From assembly GCF_025639885.1 (NCBI RefSeq), contig NZ_CP106738.1, forward strand, positions 1,798,001-1,862,000: a stretch of 64,000 bases of DNA, written 5' to 3'. This DNA is from Roseovarius pelagicus. GTDB taxonomy: Bacteria; Pseudomonadota; Alphaproteobacteria; Rhodobacterales; Rhodobacteraceae. The notes beneath the pieces are model-generated. The model ran no database searches, had not been told where the DNA came from, and saw nothing but the letters and a program-made list of their open reading frames with translations. The translations under genes were made by a program, and so were the position numbers. Shown here piece by piece: positions 34,600 through 44,500 of the stretch. The stretch's first letter is position 1, and the number at the start of each line of letters is the position of its first letter.

Positions 34600-35733
34600 T
34601 CATCCGAATTCGCGCCGGAGTACTGCGCCGTGCTGATCCAACGCGGGGACTGGCCCGTAATCTGCAACGGCCTCTCCTGCCACGGCGGCACCCGAGGCCA
34701 GCATCGCCACTGGTCCGCCCGTCAACGGGATATCTGCAAAACGGCTTTGCGGGTGTTCAACCAGATCCTGCATACTGGACAACCGCCCGTAGGCGATCCG
34801 CACAGTATCGAGCAGGGCTGCCGTCTCTTCGCGGCTCTGGCCGCCCAGCAAGTCCTGCACCAGAGCATCCACGGCGGGGCGGTTGGCCACGCGGTCGTCA
34901 TTGGTGGCGAACCCGTCCGCCGAAATATATTCGGGGACGCCAAACGCACGCATCAAGGCTGCCCATTCGCGATCGTTCTGGATGGAGATCAGCAATTCCT
35001 GTCCATCGCCGCAGGTGAACAGCCCGTAGGGGGCAATCGTGGGATGGCGCAGCCCCTCGCGGGCTGGCGTCTTGCCACCGTATCGGTGCTGTAAGTAGGG
35101 CACGTTCAGCCACTCGGCCATCACTTGATACATTGATACTTCGATATGCCGCCCCCTGCCCGTCAGGCCACGCCCGATGAGCGCCTCCAGGATAGCGGTG
35201 TATGCCGTCATGCCAGCGGTAATATCGACAACAGATGTTCCGACACGCGCCGGACCGTGCGGCGTTCCGGTAATACCTGATAAACCGCTTTCGGCCTGAA
35301 TCAGCAGATCATACGCCTTTTGCCGGGCGCGCGGCCCGGTCCGACCGTAGCCCGAGATAGAGCACCCGATCAACGCAGGGAATTCAGCACATAGATCATC
35401 CAGCCCGAATCCCAGCCGCTCCATCACGCCGGGGCCGAGGTTCTGAATCACGATATCCGCGGCCGCAATCATCCGGCGCAATATCGCCTTGTCCGCGTCT
35501 GATTTCAGGTCCAGCGCAATCGATTCCTTACCGCCATTCAGCCACACGAAATATGAGCTTTGCCCGGCGACAAGCGAATCGTAGCCTCGGGCGAAATCGC
35601 CCTCGGGCCGCTCCACCTTGATCACCCGCGCGCCCGCATCAGCCAGTTTACGCGAGGCAAATGGTGCCGCCACCGCATGTTCGACCGATACGACTGTCAG
35701 ACCCTTGAGATCCTGCATGTTCACGCGCTCCAT
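34600..35733 (-). CDS. CaiB/BaiF family (class III) CoA-transferase
   Basis: A 377-aa class III CoA-transferase. LKGLTVVSVEHAVAAPFASR at the start, the conserved catalytic-Asp region (DFARGYD... and ADIVIQNLGPGVMERLG), GRTGPRARQKAYDLLIQAESG and GVPEYI are family marks. ATG at 35733 has AAGGAT at good distance. It is divergent from a LysR regulator and near a MaoC-like hydratase, the set seen in itaconate/mesaconate-type acid activation; which acid is used is not known. 14 bases separate its end from polA. Confidence 0.9.
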   Translation of the reverse strand: MERVNMQDLKGLTVVSVEHAVAAPFASRKLADAGARVIKVERPEGDFARGYDSLVAGQSSYFVWLNGGKESIALDLKSDADKAILRRMIAAADIVIQNLGPGVMERLGFGLDDLCAEFPALIGCSISGYGRTGPRARQKAYDLLIQAESGLSGITGTPHGPARVGTSVVDITAGMTAYTAILEALIGRGLTGRGRHIEVSMYQVMAEWLNVPYLQHRYGGKTPAREGLRHPTIAPYGLFTCGDGQELLISIQNDREWAALMRAFGVPEYISADGFATNDDRVANRPAVDALVQDLLGGQSREETAALLDTVRIAYGRLSSMQDLVEHPQSRFADIPLTGGPVAMLASGAAVAGEAVADYGPVPALDQHGAVLRREFG

Positions 35734-35797
35734 TCTCGATCCTTGCACAATGACCCGGTGTGGGTATGTCGGCAAATACCTTGTTTCTCGTGGCGCA

Positions 35798-35812
35798 ATA
35801 GGTTCAACCTAT
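35798..35812. promoter_or_regulatory. LysR-box-like dyad (T-N11-A)
   Basis: ATAGGTTCAACCTAT is a perfect 6-bp dyad with a 3-base centre and contains the T-N11-A arrangement of LysR-type operators. It lies 38 bases before the LysR gene and 65 bases before the CoA-transferase gene in their shared promoter region. A weaker dyad GGTAT-N8-ATACC lies at 35763-35780. Confidence 0.6.
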
Positions 35813-35849
35813 ACGGACATCAACACAATTGCAGTCAGAGGCCATTGGT

Positions 35850-36791
35850 ATGGATTCACGGCAGCTGAAACATTTTCGCAAAATTATCGAACACGGATCG
35901 ATGAGCGCCGCCGCGCGCAGTCTGGGGATCGCGCAGCCCTCTTTGTCGCAACTGGTCCGCACCCTTGAGGGCACACTGGGTGTTGAACTGCTGATGCGCT
36001 CGGCCCGTGGTGTTCTGGCGACTGAGGCGGGTGAACAGCTATATCACTATGCTTGCCGCATCGAGACGCTGCTGGAGGATGCGCGCAGCGACGTAGTCAA
36101 CGTTGGTTCGCGCCCCGCGGGACGGGTCACATTCGGTATGCCGCCATCAATCTCGATGGCATTGTCGATCCCGATGGCCGAAACCCTGCGCGTGGAAATG
36201 CCCGACATCCAGTTCTGTGCGACCGAGGCGATGAGCGGGCATTTGCGCGAATGGGTGATGAGCGGCGAAATTGACCTGGCGATCCTTTACGACAATGCCG
36301 GGCTGGGTGATTGCGTCTCCGAACTCCTGCTGACCGAAGAGTTGTGGGTTTATTCCGCACCCGAGGACTGGCCGTTCGGGACACCACCGGGCGCACCGGT
36401 CGACCTACGCGACGTGATCGCGCAGGATCTGGTGCTGCCATCCCGGCGTCATGGGCTGCGCACGTTCATTGATCAGGCGGCGCGCAGTGAACAGGCCGAG
36501 CCCTATGTCACCATTGAGATGGATTCATTGCCGCAAATCCTGTCGTTGGTCGCGCGGGGCAGTGCCTATACGATCATTTCGCCCGCCGCCGTGTTCGAGA
36601 TGGTCAACGAGGGCAAGCTGATCGGAAGCCCGATCCAGAATCCACGCCTGAGCCGCAAGCTATATCTCGTGCGATCCGCCTCTGCCCGGATCACTGCCGC
36701 CAGTCGCGCGACAGAGGCGTGCTGCCGCGAGGTGGTCGGTGATCTGGTCACGCGCGGGTTCTGGCAGGCGCAGCTACCACAGGTGGAATAG
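35850..36791 (+). CDS. LysR family transcriptional regulator
   Basis: A 313-aa regulator. The N-terminal winged helix reads LKHFRKIIEHGSMSAAARSL and GIAQPSLSQLVRTLEGTLGV; residues 90-313 are the effector-binding domain. The ATG at 35850 is chosen because MDSRQLKHF is the family beginning; the upstream frame from 35829 adds nothing. Likely controls the divergent CoA-transferase and the hydratase gene that follows 92 bases later; it may repress itself through the dyad at 35798-35812. Confidence 0.93.
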   Translation: MDSRQLKHFRKIIEHGSMSAAARSLGIAQPSLSQLVRTLEGTLGVELLMRSARGVLATEAGEQLYHYACRIETLLEDARSDVVNVGSRPAGRVTFGMPPSISMALSIPMAETLRVEMPDIQFCATEAMSGHLREWVMSGEIDLAILYDNAGLGDCVSELLLTEELWVYSAPEDWPFGTPPGAPVDLRDVIAQDLVLPSRRHGLRTFIDQAARSEQAEPYVTIEMDSLPQILSLVARGSAYTIISPAAVFEMVNEGKLIGSPIQNPRLSRKLYLVRSASARITAASRATEACCREVVGDLVTRGFWQAQLPQVE

Positions 36792-36883
36792 GCAGACGCT
36801 ATTACCCCTCCTTCCGCGCAGTTATTGGCCTTGGCCTGCGCGCGAGCCTAGTATCAAGCCGACCGAGACAAGGAGCACCGCCC

Positions 36884-37723
36884 ATGACGATCCAAACCGG
36901 CAAACTAACCGATGATGTGCGCGCCGAGTGCGAGGCTGCCATCGGCCGCACCCGCGTCGTTGCTGACAGCATGGCACCTGAACCGGCTGCGAAAATGGCG
37001 GTGCTGATGGGATGCGCCGCCCCCGATCTGGCGCTGCCGCCGATGTGGCACTGGATCTATTTCAACATCGGAATCGCAGCCGAACATCAGGGCCGCGATC
37101 TGCACGAGGAAACCGGGCGTTTCCTGCCCGCCGCACCCTTTCCGCGCCGGATGTGGGCCGCTGGGGACGTCACGGTGCATGAACCGCTGAGGATCGGCAT
37201 GCCCGCCGAGCGGCGCAGCAAAGTGACCGATGTGACATTCAAAGAGGGTAAATCGGGGGCGATGTGCTTTGTCACGATCACGCACAAGATCAGTCAGGAC
37301 GACGCGCTGGCCATCGAGGAAAAACAGACTGTCGTTTACCGGGATCGCGGGGCACCCGATCCGGGTCTGCGTGGTCCGGGTGATCCGGTGCCCGATGGGT
37401 ATATGCTTCACACCGAAAGCCAGCTCTACTTTTATTCCGCCGTCACCCATAACGGCCATCGCATTCACTGGGACCGCGACTTTTGCAGGGTCGAAGAAGG
37501 CTATCCCGACCTCGTGGTGCATGGCCCGCTGATGGCAACCAGGTTGTGCATGCAGATGCACGAGGGCAGCTATCCCTACCGTTTCAGGTTCCGGGCGCAA
37601 GCGCCGGTATTCCTGACGACGCCAGTGCGGTACCTGCCGGGCGAGGCGGGAACCCCGCGCGAGGGTCGCATCGAACGGTCTGATGGTGTCACGTCAATGA
37701 GCGGAACACTGACGACGCCTTGA
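36884..37723 (+). CDS. MaoC-like hotdog hydratase (mesaconyl/itaconyl-CoA hydratase type)
   Basis: A 279-aa protein of the FAS1-type dehydratase group. LPPMWHWIYFN, then RRMWAAGDVTVHEPL, and the second half 'SQLYFYSAVTHNGHRIHWDRDF' with the hydratase His/Asp (HxxHxD-like), and 'LVVHGPLMATRL'. This arrangement is known in mesaconyl-C4-CoA and itaconyl-CoA hydratases. AAGGAG precedes the ATG. It is linked to LysR and a CaiB-type transferase; a citramalyl-CoA lyase is not in the window. Substrate is inference. Confidence 0.82.
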   Translation: MTIQTGKLTDDVRAECEAAIGRTRVVADSMAPEPAAKMAVLMGCAAPDLALPPMWHWIYFNIGIAAEHQGRDLHEETGRFLPAAPFPRRMWAAGDVTVHEPLRIGMPAERRSKVTDVTFKEGKSGAMCFVTITHKISQDDALAIEEKQTVVYRDRGAPDPGLRGPGDPVPDGYMLHTESQLYFYSAVTHNGHRIHWDRDFCRVEEGYPDLVVHGPLMATRLCMQMHEGSYPYRFRFRAQAPVFLTTPVRYLPGEAGTPREGRIERSDGVTSMSGTLTTP

Positions 37724-37740
37724 GCAAAGCCACACTTTGG

Positions 37741-38853
37741 TTACCAGTCGTCCACGACCCGCGTGATACCCACGGCGCTGCCGATCAGACCAAGGATGGT
37801 GCGCACGTTGGTTACCGGCGATTCCGTCGCAATAATCGTGTCACCGGGATGTATCTGGAACTGCCGCGCCGCAAAGAGGCCATCGGCGCTGGTGAGGTCG
37901 ATGGTAAAGACGACCTGTGACCGCGTCGGCCCGTGAACGCCGTTGGCAACCTGTTTCGCGTGATAATCACGCAGCACCAGCACGCCCTTGGGATCGGCCC
38001 GCGTATCGGCCAGCCCGCCCATCTCCGAGAGCGCCTCCATCGCGGTCATCCGGTCTTTTTCAAAGTAGATCACTCGTTCACTGCCCGCCGCACCCAGCGC
38101 ATTGAAACTGCGGGTATCCTCGACCACCGTAATCTGATCGCCGCCGCGCACCAGCGCATTGGCCGATGCCGTGGCCAGCAATCGTTCGGCGCGAATTTCA
38201 TAGGTGTGCGAGCCTCGAATCAGGCGCACCAGAGGATGCCGTAGATCGCTGTCGATCCCGCCGCCCTGCGCCAGAACGCTGAGGATGCCGGTATCACGGT
38301 TTTCCAGCGTGTAGCGTCCTGGCGAACCCACACCACTGACCAGATCGACGGCATTGTTGCGCCCCGATGCCACGTTCAACTGCACCTGCGCAGAGGCCGA
38401 TATATCAGCCAGCCGTTCCTGTATGCGATCGCGCGCCTGATCGGGCGTCAGACCGCGCACAAGAACTTTGCCCACATAGGGCATAAAAATCTCACCCGTT
38501 GCGGAAACCGTCATCTTGGGCAGCGCCGTGTTCCGGCCCCCGGTCCCGATCAGAAGCGAATTTTCGTCCGCGTCCCAGACATAGATATCCAGCGTATCGC
38601 CGGTACGGATGATCGCGGAATCAGGGCCACGCCCTGCCTTGAGCCAGTGATAGCCACCCGCCCATCCGGTCATCGGCCATGACTTGATTTGCACCATCGC
38701 GGCACGGGTGACAGGCACCACGGCAAAGGTGGGGTCCGGCGCGTCCTTTTCCGTTAATATCTCCGATTGAAGGGCTGCCCCGCGCGGCAGACTGCATGCG
38801 GCCAACAGCACGCTCATACCAAGAATGGCAAGCAATCGCAGGAGCGCAGGCAC
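37741..38853 (-). CDS. Polysaccharide biosynthesis/export lipoprotein (Wza-like)
   Basis: A 370-aa outer-membrane lipoprotein. The signal ends in LLAAC. Then come a polysaccharide export (Poly_export) domain, 'IRTGDTLDIYVWDADENSLL' and 'VSATGEIFMPYVGKVLVRGLTP', and two SLBB-like domains (PGRYTLENRDTGILSVLAQGGG; ALSEMGGLADTRADPKGVLVLR). It would form the export channel for capsule or exopolysaccharide. GTG at 38853 has GGGGA nine bases upstream; TTG at 38874 is possible. No other capsule genes are close, so it is an orphan unit. Confidence 0.87.
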   Translation of the reverse strand: MPALLRLLAILGMSVLLAACSLPRGAALQSEILTEKDAPDPTFAVVPVTRAAMVQIKSWPMTGWAGGYHWLKAGRGPDSAIIRTGDTLDIYVWDADENSLLIGTGGRNTALPKMTVSATGEIFMPYVGKVLVRGLTPDQARDRIQERLADISASAQVQLNVASGRNNAVDLVSGVGSPGRYTLENRDTGILSVLAQGGGIDSDLRHPLVRLIRGSHTYEIRAERLLATASANALVRGGDQITVVEDTRSFNALGAAGSERVIYFEKDRMTAMEALSEMGGLADTRADPKGVLVLRDYHAKQVANGVHGPTRSQVVFTIDLTSADGLFAARQFQIHPGDTIIATESPVTNVRTILGLIGSAVGITRVVDDW

Positions 38854-38967
38854 AGGCGAATTTCCCCAAGTCAAAACAACCTTGAGTCAGATAGCCTATA
38901 CAGCGTCCGAATCACAAATGAAAAATCTTAATAACCTGAGTGTGTTGCAGGTCCCTCTTGCAGCGCG

Positions 38968-40623
38968 TCAATCGCCCAGATCAATCGGACCCATCTGTGG
39001 ATAAGCCTCGCCCGGCCCCGGATTGCTGGGGTGGGACTGCCCGCCAAAGTGGTGCATCACGCCCCAGACTGCATTCAGGGCTGTCTGTACCGCGCCCTCG
39101 ACCCATGCCGGCGTCCAGCTGATCCCATCCCCGGCGAGGAAAAGGCCGCGCTGTTCGGCTGGCATGTCATCTTGCATGAAATGGCCGTACATCCGGTGAT
39201 TATAGCGATAGTGACCGGGCAGCGCGCCCTTGAAAGCCCCAAGGAAATTCGGGTCATTTTCCCAACTCACGGTGATCGGATTGCCGATAATGTGCCTGCC
39301 GATATCGACCCCCGGATAGATTTTCGACAGGGCAGCCAGTGCCAGATCAACCCGCTGTTCGACCGGCAAAGGCGCCATTTTCAGCGCGTCCGACATCCAC
39401 GAATAAGTCAGGCAGATCACGGCAGGCTTGTCCGGGCCATTCTCGAACAGATACGTCCCCCGCGTCATCCGGTCGGTCAGTGTGACGCTCATAGTCTCGC
39501 GGTTCGTCTGCGGATCGCGGTCGCGCCAGAACGGGCGGTCGACCATCACAAAGGTTTTGGACGATTGCATGTAGCGGGTACGATCCAGCGCCATCCACAT
39601 GTCCTGACTCAGCAGACGTTCATCCACATCCATCGCCGTGGTCAGCAGCCAGCTTTGGCAGGTAGCGACGACAGCGCCATAGCGTTTTGTGCGACCCCAG
39701 CGATCGGTGACCTCGAAATCACCCTCTCCGTCACGATGGATGCGCACGACACCCGGCAGCGGCGCGCCGCTGTGGAGTTTCTCCAGCGTGGTGCCCTGCG
39801 GCCAGTGCACGATACGTTCCGGCGCATGCGACCACAGCCCGCGCGGTACGCTTTCTACCCCACCGACCATATAGCGTTGATCGTCGTCCAGACGCAGCGC
39901 GTTCACCCGCAGGATTTCCAGCATCGAGTTGGGAAAGTCGCTGTCCCAGCCACCAGTGCCAAAGCCCACCTGACCGAATACTTCACGGTGACGAAAGCTC
40001 AGTTTCCTGAACGCATCGGATTGGGCGACAAAATCGTAAAAGCTGCGCTCATCCCAGCCTTTGACGATCGGATTCCAGATTTCTTTGACGGCATTTGCAT
40101 CACGCCGCCCGATCGCCGCCTGAAGGTCCGAGAAACGCGCGCCGTCCTCCAGCGCCTGATCGTAGGCGTCGGCCACTTCGCGAAAGAGGGCCGGCAGATC
40201 ATCCAGACTTTCAGCATAAAGCGGCTTGCCCTCAAGGTCGATCACGGTCGACCCCGCCGCCGCGCTCAGCGGGTTGGGAAACGGACGTGACTGTACGCCA
40301 AGCTTGTCCACGTAGTGATAAAATCCCGTGGACGAGATCGGAAAGCGCATACCGCCCAATTCGGCGATCACGTCCTCTGTGCCCTCGAACGTTTCGGACC
40401 GCAGACGACCGCCGAATTTGCCGGATTCGTAGATCACCGGCTTCAGCCCCAGCTTCATCAGTTCATAGGCTGTCACCACCCCGGCCATGCCTGCTCCGAT
40501 AACCGCGACTTCCTGACCATGCTGATCTGCGGGGACCTGCCCCAGACCGTCTGGGTGGGTGATCCAGTCGTCAAAGGCGAACGTGAAATCCGGGCCAAAG
40601 GCGGTGATGGGCGCGTCGGTCAT
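38968..40623 (-). CDS. davB: L-lysine 2-monooxygenase (flavin amine oxidase family)
   Basis: A 551-aa flavoprotein. The FAD dinucleotide fold is at residues 39-50 (VAVIGAGMAGVV). Stretches such as FGPDFTFAFDDWITHP, AELGGMRFPISSTGFYHYVD, VFGQVGFGTGGWDSDFPNSM and FLGAFKGALPGHYRYNHRMY closely follow what I remember of Pseudomonas DavB, over the full length. DavB turns lysine with O2 into 5-aminovaleramide and CO2. The ATGA overlap with the upstream davA-like gene strongly supports this. Related tryptophan or arginine 2-monooxygenases are the alternatives. Confidence 0.87.
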   Translation of the reverse strand: MTDAPITAFGPDFTFAFDDWITHPDGLGQVPADQHGQEVAVIGAGMAGVVTAYELMKLGLKPVIYESGKFGGRLRSETFEGTEDVIAELGGMRFPISSTGFYHYVDKLGVQSRPFPNPLSAAAGSTVIDLEGKPLYAESLDDLPALFREVADAYDQALEDGARFSDLQAAIGRRDANAVKEIWNPIVKGWDERSFYDFVAQSDAFRKLSFRHREVFGQVGFGTGGWDSDFPNSMLEILRVNALRLDDDQRYMVGGVESVPRGLWSHAPERIVHWPQGTTLEKLHSGAPLPGVVRIHRDGEGDFEVTDRWGRTKRYGAVVATCQSWLLTTAMDVDERLLSQDMWMALDRTRYMQSSKTFVMVDRPFWRDRDPQTNRETMSVTLTDRMTRGTYLFENGPDKPAVICLTYSWMSDALKMAPLPVEQRVDLALAALSKIYPGVDIGRHIIGNPITVSWENDPNFLGAFKGALPGHYRYNHRMYGHFMQDDMPAEQRGLFLAGDGISWTPAWVEGAVQTALNAVWGVMHHFGGQSHPSNPGPGEAYPQMGPIDLGD

Positions 40624-41429
40624 GTTTCTCTCGCGGGTTGGGGCATCGTCAATGCGGCATATAAATCAGGGCGTCTGTCTGCCAGATGTGCCCCTTCGTG
40701 GGCGCGTCTATCGGGCAATTCGGCCATGATCAACACCGGGTCACGCGGCAAGGCGCGGGCCAGATCGCGCCCACCCGGATCGACGATACAAGATCTGCCA
40801 CAATAGATGAAATCCCCCTCTTCGCCGATGTAATTGGCATAAGCGATGGCAATGCCGTTTTCCTCGGCTCGGGCCGGCACGATGCGCGTGCAAACGCTAT
40901 CGTAGGGAACCATATTAGCCGTCGGAGTGATCACCAGATCAGCGCCGGCCAATGCGTAGGCGCGTACCAGTTCGGGGAACTCAATGTCATAGCAGATTGC
41001 CAAGGCGATACGCAGACCGCCCAGTGATACCACCTCTGACAATGTGGCACCGGCGGTGAACTGCATGCGATCCACATCCCCATATAGATGCGTTTTTCGA
41101 TAGGTCGTCAGCGCCGTGCCGTCGGCGGTCACCAGTTGCACGCTGTTGTAAACCGCGCCGTCCCCGCCGCGTTCGGGGAACCCGTATGCGATGGCGATCT
41201 TATTGGCGCGGCATATATCGGCGATAGCGGTATAATAGGCCCCGTCCGCCGGTTCCGCCAGTGCTGCTACGACATCAGGTCCCAGCGCATAGCCGGTCAC
41301 AGCCATCTCCGGCGTCACTAATACGGTCGCTCCGTCCTTTGCCGCGTATGCTGCGGCATCGGCGATCTGCAACAGGCCGCGTTCGGGGTCGGCGGGCGGT
41401 GGTGGGCATTGCAACAGGGCGATTTTCAT
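40620..41429 (-). CDS. davA: 5-aminovaleramidase (nitrilase superfamily)
   Basis: A 269-aa carbon-nitrogen hydrolase with the Glu-Lys-Cys triad E41 (VTPEMAVTGY), K112 (YRKTHLYGD) and C146 (ICYDIEFPE). AYGFPERGGDGAVYNSVQL and PTANMVPYDSVC agree with DavA. It hydrolyses the amide made by DavB to 5-aminovalerate and ammonia. It is the first gene of a two-gene unit; its stop overlaps the davB start (ATGA). The later davT/davD genes, to glutarate, are not in the window. Confidence 0.87.
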   Translation of the reverse strand: MKIALLQCPPPPADPERGLLQIADAAAYAAKDGATVLVTPEMAVTGYALGPDVVAALAEPADGAYYTAIADICRANKIAIAYGFPERGGDGAVYNSVQLVTADGTALTTYRKTHLYGDVDRMQFTAGATLSEVVSLGGLRIALAICYDIEFPELVRAYALAGADLVITPTANMVPYDSVCTRIVPARAEENGIAIAYANYIGEEGDFIYCGRSCIVDPGGRDLARALPRDPVLIMAELPDRRAHEGAHLADRRPDLYAALTMPQPARET

Positions 41430-41500
41430 GGGGCTGCTCCATCATTTCGCTCAGGTTGCCATGCTTTGTGCCGTGGTGCCACAGAGGTGTCAGCGCGAAA

Positions 41501-44500
41501 TCAGTAATCTTTCTGGAAAAAGATGCCCAGCTTACTTTCGTTTTCACTATCGACAGAACCACTCGCTGTCACCGAGGGGCTGAGATCAATGTTCAGGGAT
41601 ACTTCGCCTCCACCACCGCTGGAGGTGGTCACGTCAGTATAAACCTTCTCTGAAATATATTTCCCGACCCGCAATCCCGTGTTGCCCTCTTCGTCCGTCG
41701 TGATGTCCAGATCATCCACGCCGATCTTGCGGCGAATAGTACCGACCAGACCCTCGCCCCCCTTACCGGCGAGCGTAGCAACGGCGCTGGCCAGTTGTGC
41801 GGCTTGCAATGGGGACAGCTGTGTCAGATCACGCCGGAAGAAAATCTGCGACAGCACCTCGTCTTGTGGCGCATCAGGCACCGCACCGAAACGCACCTCG
41901 GGCGAGGATGCAGGACCCTCGATGGTCACGCTGGCGGTGCCTTCGCCAGTCTCTGTTCGAGCAACGAACACCAGATAGGGATCGAAATCCCCCTGCAACA
42001 ACACGCGGCCTTCATCCAGGTCAAATCGTTTTTCCAGCACATCAAGCCGTCCCCGGATCAGATCGAAGCGTCCGGCCGAAATGATATCGGAGGTGGTGCC
42101 TGTTAGGCGCAATTCTCCGCCCAGTTCTGCGTCCAGACCACGCCCGCGCACATAGATACGCGACGGTGCAGAAATCGTTACGTCCAGCGGATAGCCCGGT
42201 CCTGAAGCACCTGCATCGCCACCCGAACCCGGCCCGACGCCCGCACGCTTTTGGGTATCGCGGACAGCGGCGGATGTATTCACATGGGTAATCGGCGGCA
42301 GCGATCCGAAACTGGTGATGCCTGTCGAGGGAATGCTGATACTGGTTTTGCCCAAGCTCAGCCGCCCAGCGATGCGTGCCCCCCCCAAAAGCGGGCCGTT
42401 GATCCCCAGACTACCGGATATCCGCGTGTGATAGATCAGTGCATCGGTCACGACCACCTCGGCCAATGACACCTTTAGATCAGCGGGCATCGCCCCGGAC
42501 AGTTGCACAGGTCCGCTGACAGACAGCCGCCCACCATTCGAGACATTGGCGCTGAGCGACAGATTTGCGCGGCCATTGGTGATGTCTGCACGCGCGTCGA
42601 TCCCTGTTAAGGCGACCAGCAGCTTGGGCGCTGAGAACCGCGCACCGGTGGTACTGATCGTGCCGGAGAGCGCGCCAAGCGTCGGCGCACCGTTCAGCGC
42701 CAGATCAAAGTTTGCCTGCCCCTGCAGGCTGCGGGGACGCAGGAATGGTTCACTCAGACCCAATGGTGCGGAACCTCGGGCGGTCAGGTTCATCTGGTCG
42801 CCACTGGCAATGGTGCCCGCGATCTTGGCATTGGTGCCGCCCGGTCCGGTCAGTGCGGTGTCGATCTGCCACGCGCCTGCGGCCTGTTGCGCCGTTCCAT
42901 CGAGGGTGAGCGCGCCACCAATTTCGGGAACAAAGGAACGTATATCAGGCAAGCGCGCTGTGTAGCGAAAGGCAGGCGCATCACCTGTCACGGTCCCTTC
43001 GACATCGGCCACAATACCGTAGGGTCCGCGAAGATCGGTATCAATCAACCAACCCTGCGACGCCTCTACCAACGTTCCGGTTACGGCGAGTGGACCGGAA
43101 TACGCCGGCACCAGAGGACGCACATCCGGCAGCTTGGCATCAAAGCGAATGTTTCGCCCGTCGCCAGTTATGCGCCCGGCGACGTCGGCTGTCAGGCTAT
43201 AAGGTCCGTTGAGATCCGTGTCGATCAGCCATCCCTCCGAGGCCTGTTGCAATGTTCCCGTCATCGCGAGCGGGCCGGTGTAGGCAGGCACGATCGGGCG
43301 AATATCGGGCAACCGTGCGTCGTAGCGAAAGTTCGGGTTCTCGCCGGTTAGGCGTCCATCCACCTCGGCCGTTAGCCCATATGGTCCGCTGAGATCGGTA
43401 TCAATCAACCAGCCCTCGGGCGACTGTGCTAACGTCCCGTTGAGTGCGACAGCACCGGAATACGCGGGCACCAGCGGGCGGATATCTGGCAGCCCCGCAT
43501 CGAATCGGATGCGAGCATTCGGTCCTGTCACCAGCCCGGCAATTTTGGCGCGCGCGTCCAACGGTCCCGCCGCCGTCAGATCGACACGCCAACCCACTGC
43601 ATCCTTCACTGCTTTGCCATGTGCGGTCAGCGGACCGGGCAACCGTGGGTCGATCTGCGAAAACTCGGCGATGCGCAACGCATAAGACGCCTCGGACGCT
43701 TCGGATGCAAAGGTGCCGGTCGCCGACAGCGTCATCTGGTCGTTGACGATCTCGGCACGCTCCAACGTGATCCCTAGAGTGTTGCGGCGCGCCACGATGT
43801 CGAGCTCCGTCTGTCCCCGCAGCAACGGATCAACCTGTGGCTGGCCCAATGCCAGGTCGGTCGAGGTGCCGGACACGGCCATGTCGAACTGCCCGCCCAG
43901 CGCGGTGGTGCCCGTCAATGACACCTCTGCCGCACCGGTTAAGGGTTGCCCCACCAGTTTCGAGAATTTTGACAAATCGCTGGTGGTCAGCTTGGCTTGT
44001 AAATCGGTCTCGAACCCGCTTTTCAGTGTGTCGACCTCTGCCGCACCGGTCAGTTGCGCAGATGGGCTCCGCAAATCGAGGTCGCTCAGCACCAACGGCT
44101 CATCCTCGGTGTAATCCATGCGGAATGTTCCGACCAGACTGCTGCCCACTGCCTCGGCCAGTGCGGGATCGGCGAACGACAGCTCCTCTGCCGCAAAGCG
44201 CACATCGGCGGTCACGCGGCCCAGCGTGCCAACATCCCCCTCCAGAACGCCGCCCGCGCTGAGCTGCAACGCACCGATGCCAATTCCCGCCCGAGCAAGC
44301 TCGGAAATATCAAAGCGCGCTGTCCATTCATTGGATTGATCGGCGGAATAGGTGATGTTCAGTGCGGCACGGCTGACTTTGGTCTGCGGTCCGGTGATCG
44401 GCAGTATCACAGGCCCACGCCCACCCAATTCCGCCTCTAGTGCGATCTGGGTTGGCCATTGGTCCGCATTGAGCGTGATAGCGCCCGACAGCGCCAGTTC

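Noticed and set aside
39031-40290. 419-codon plus-strand frame opposite davB
   Set aside because: Shadow frame of a clear flavoprotein; high-GC DNA gives long antisense frames.
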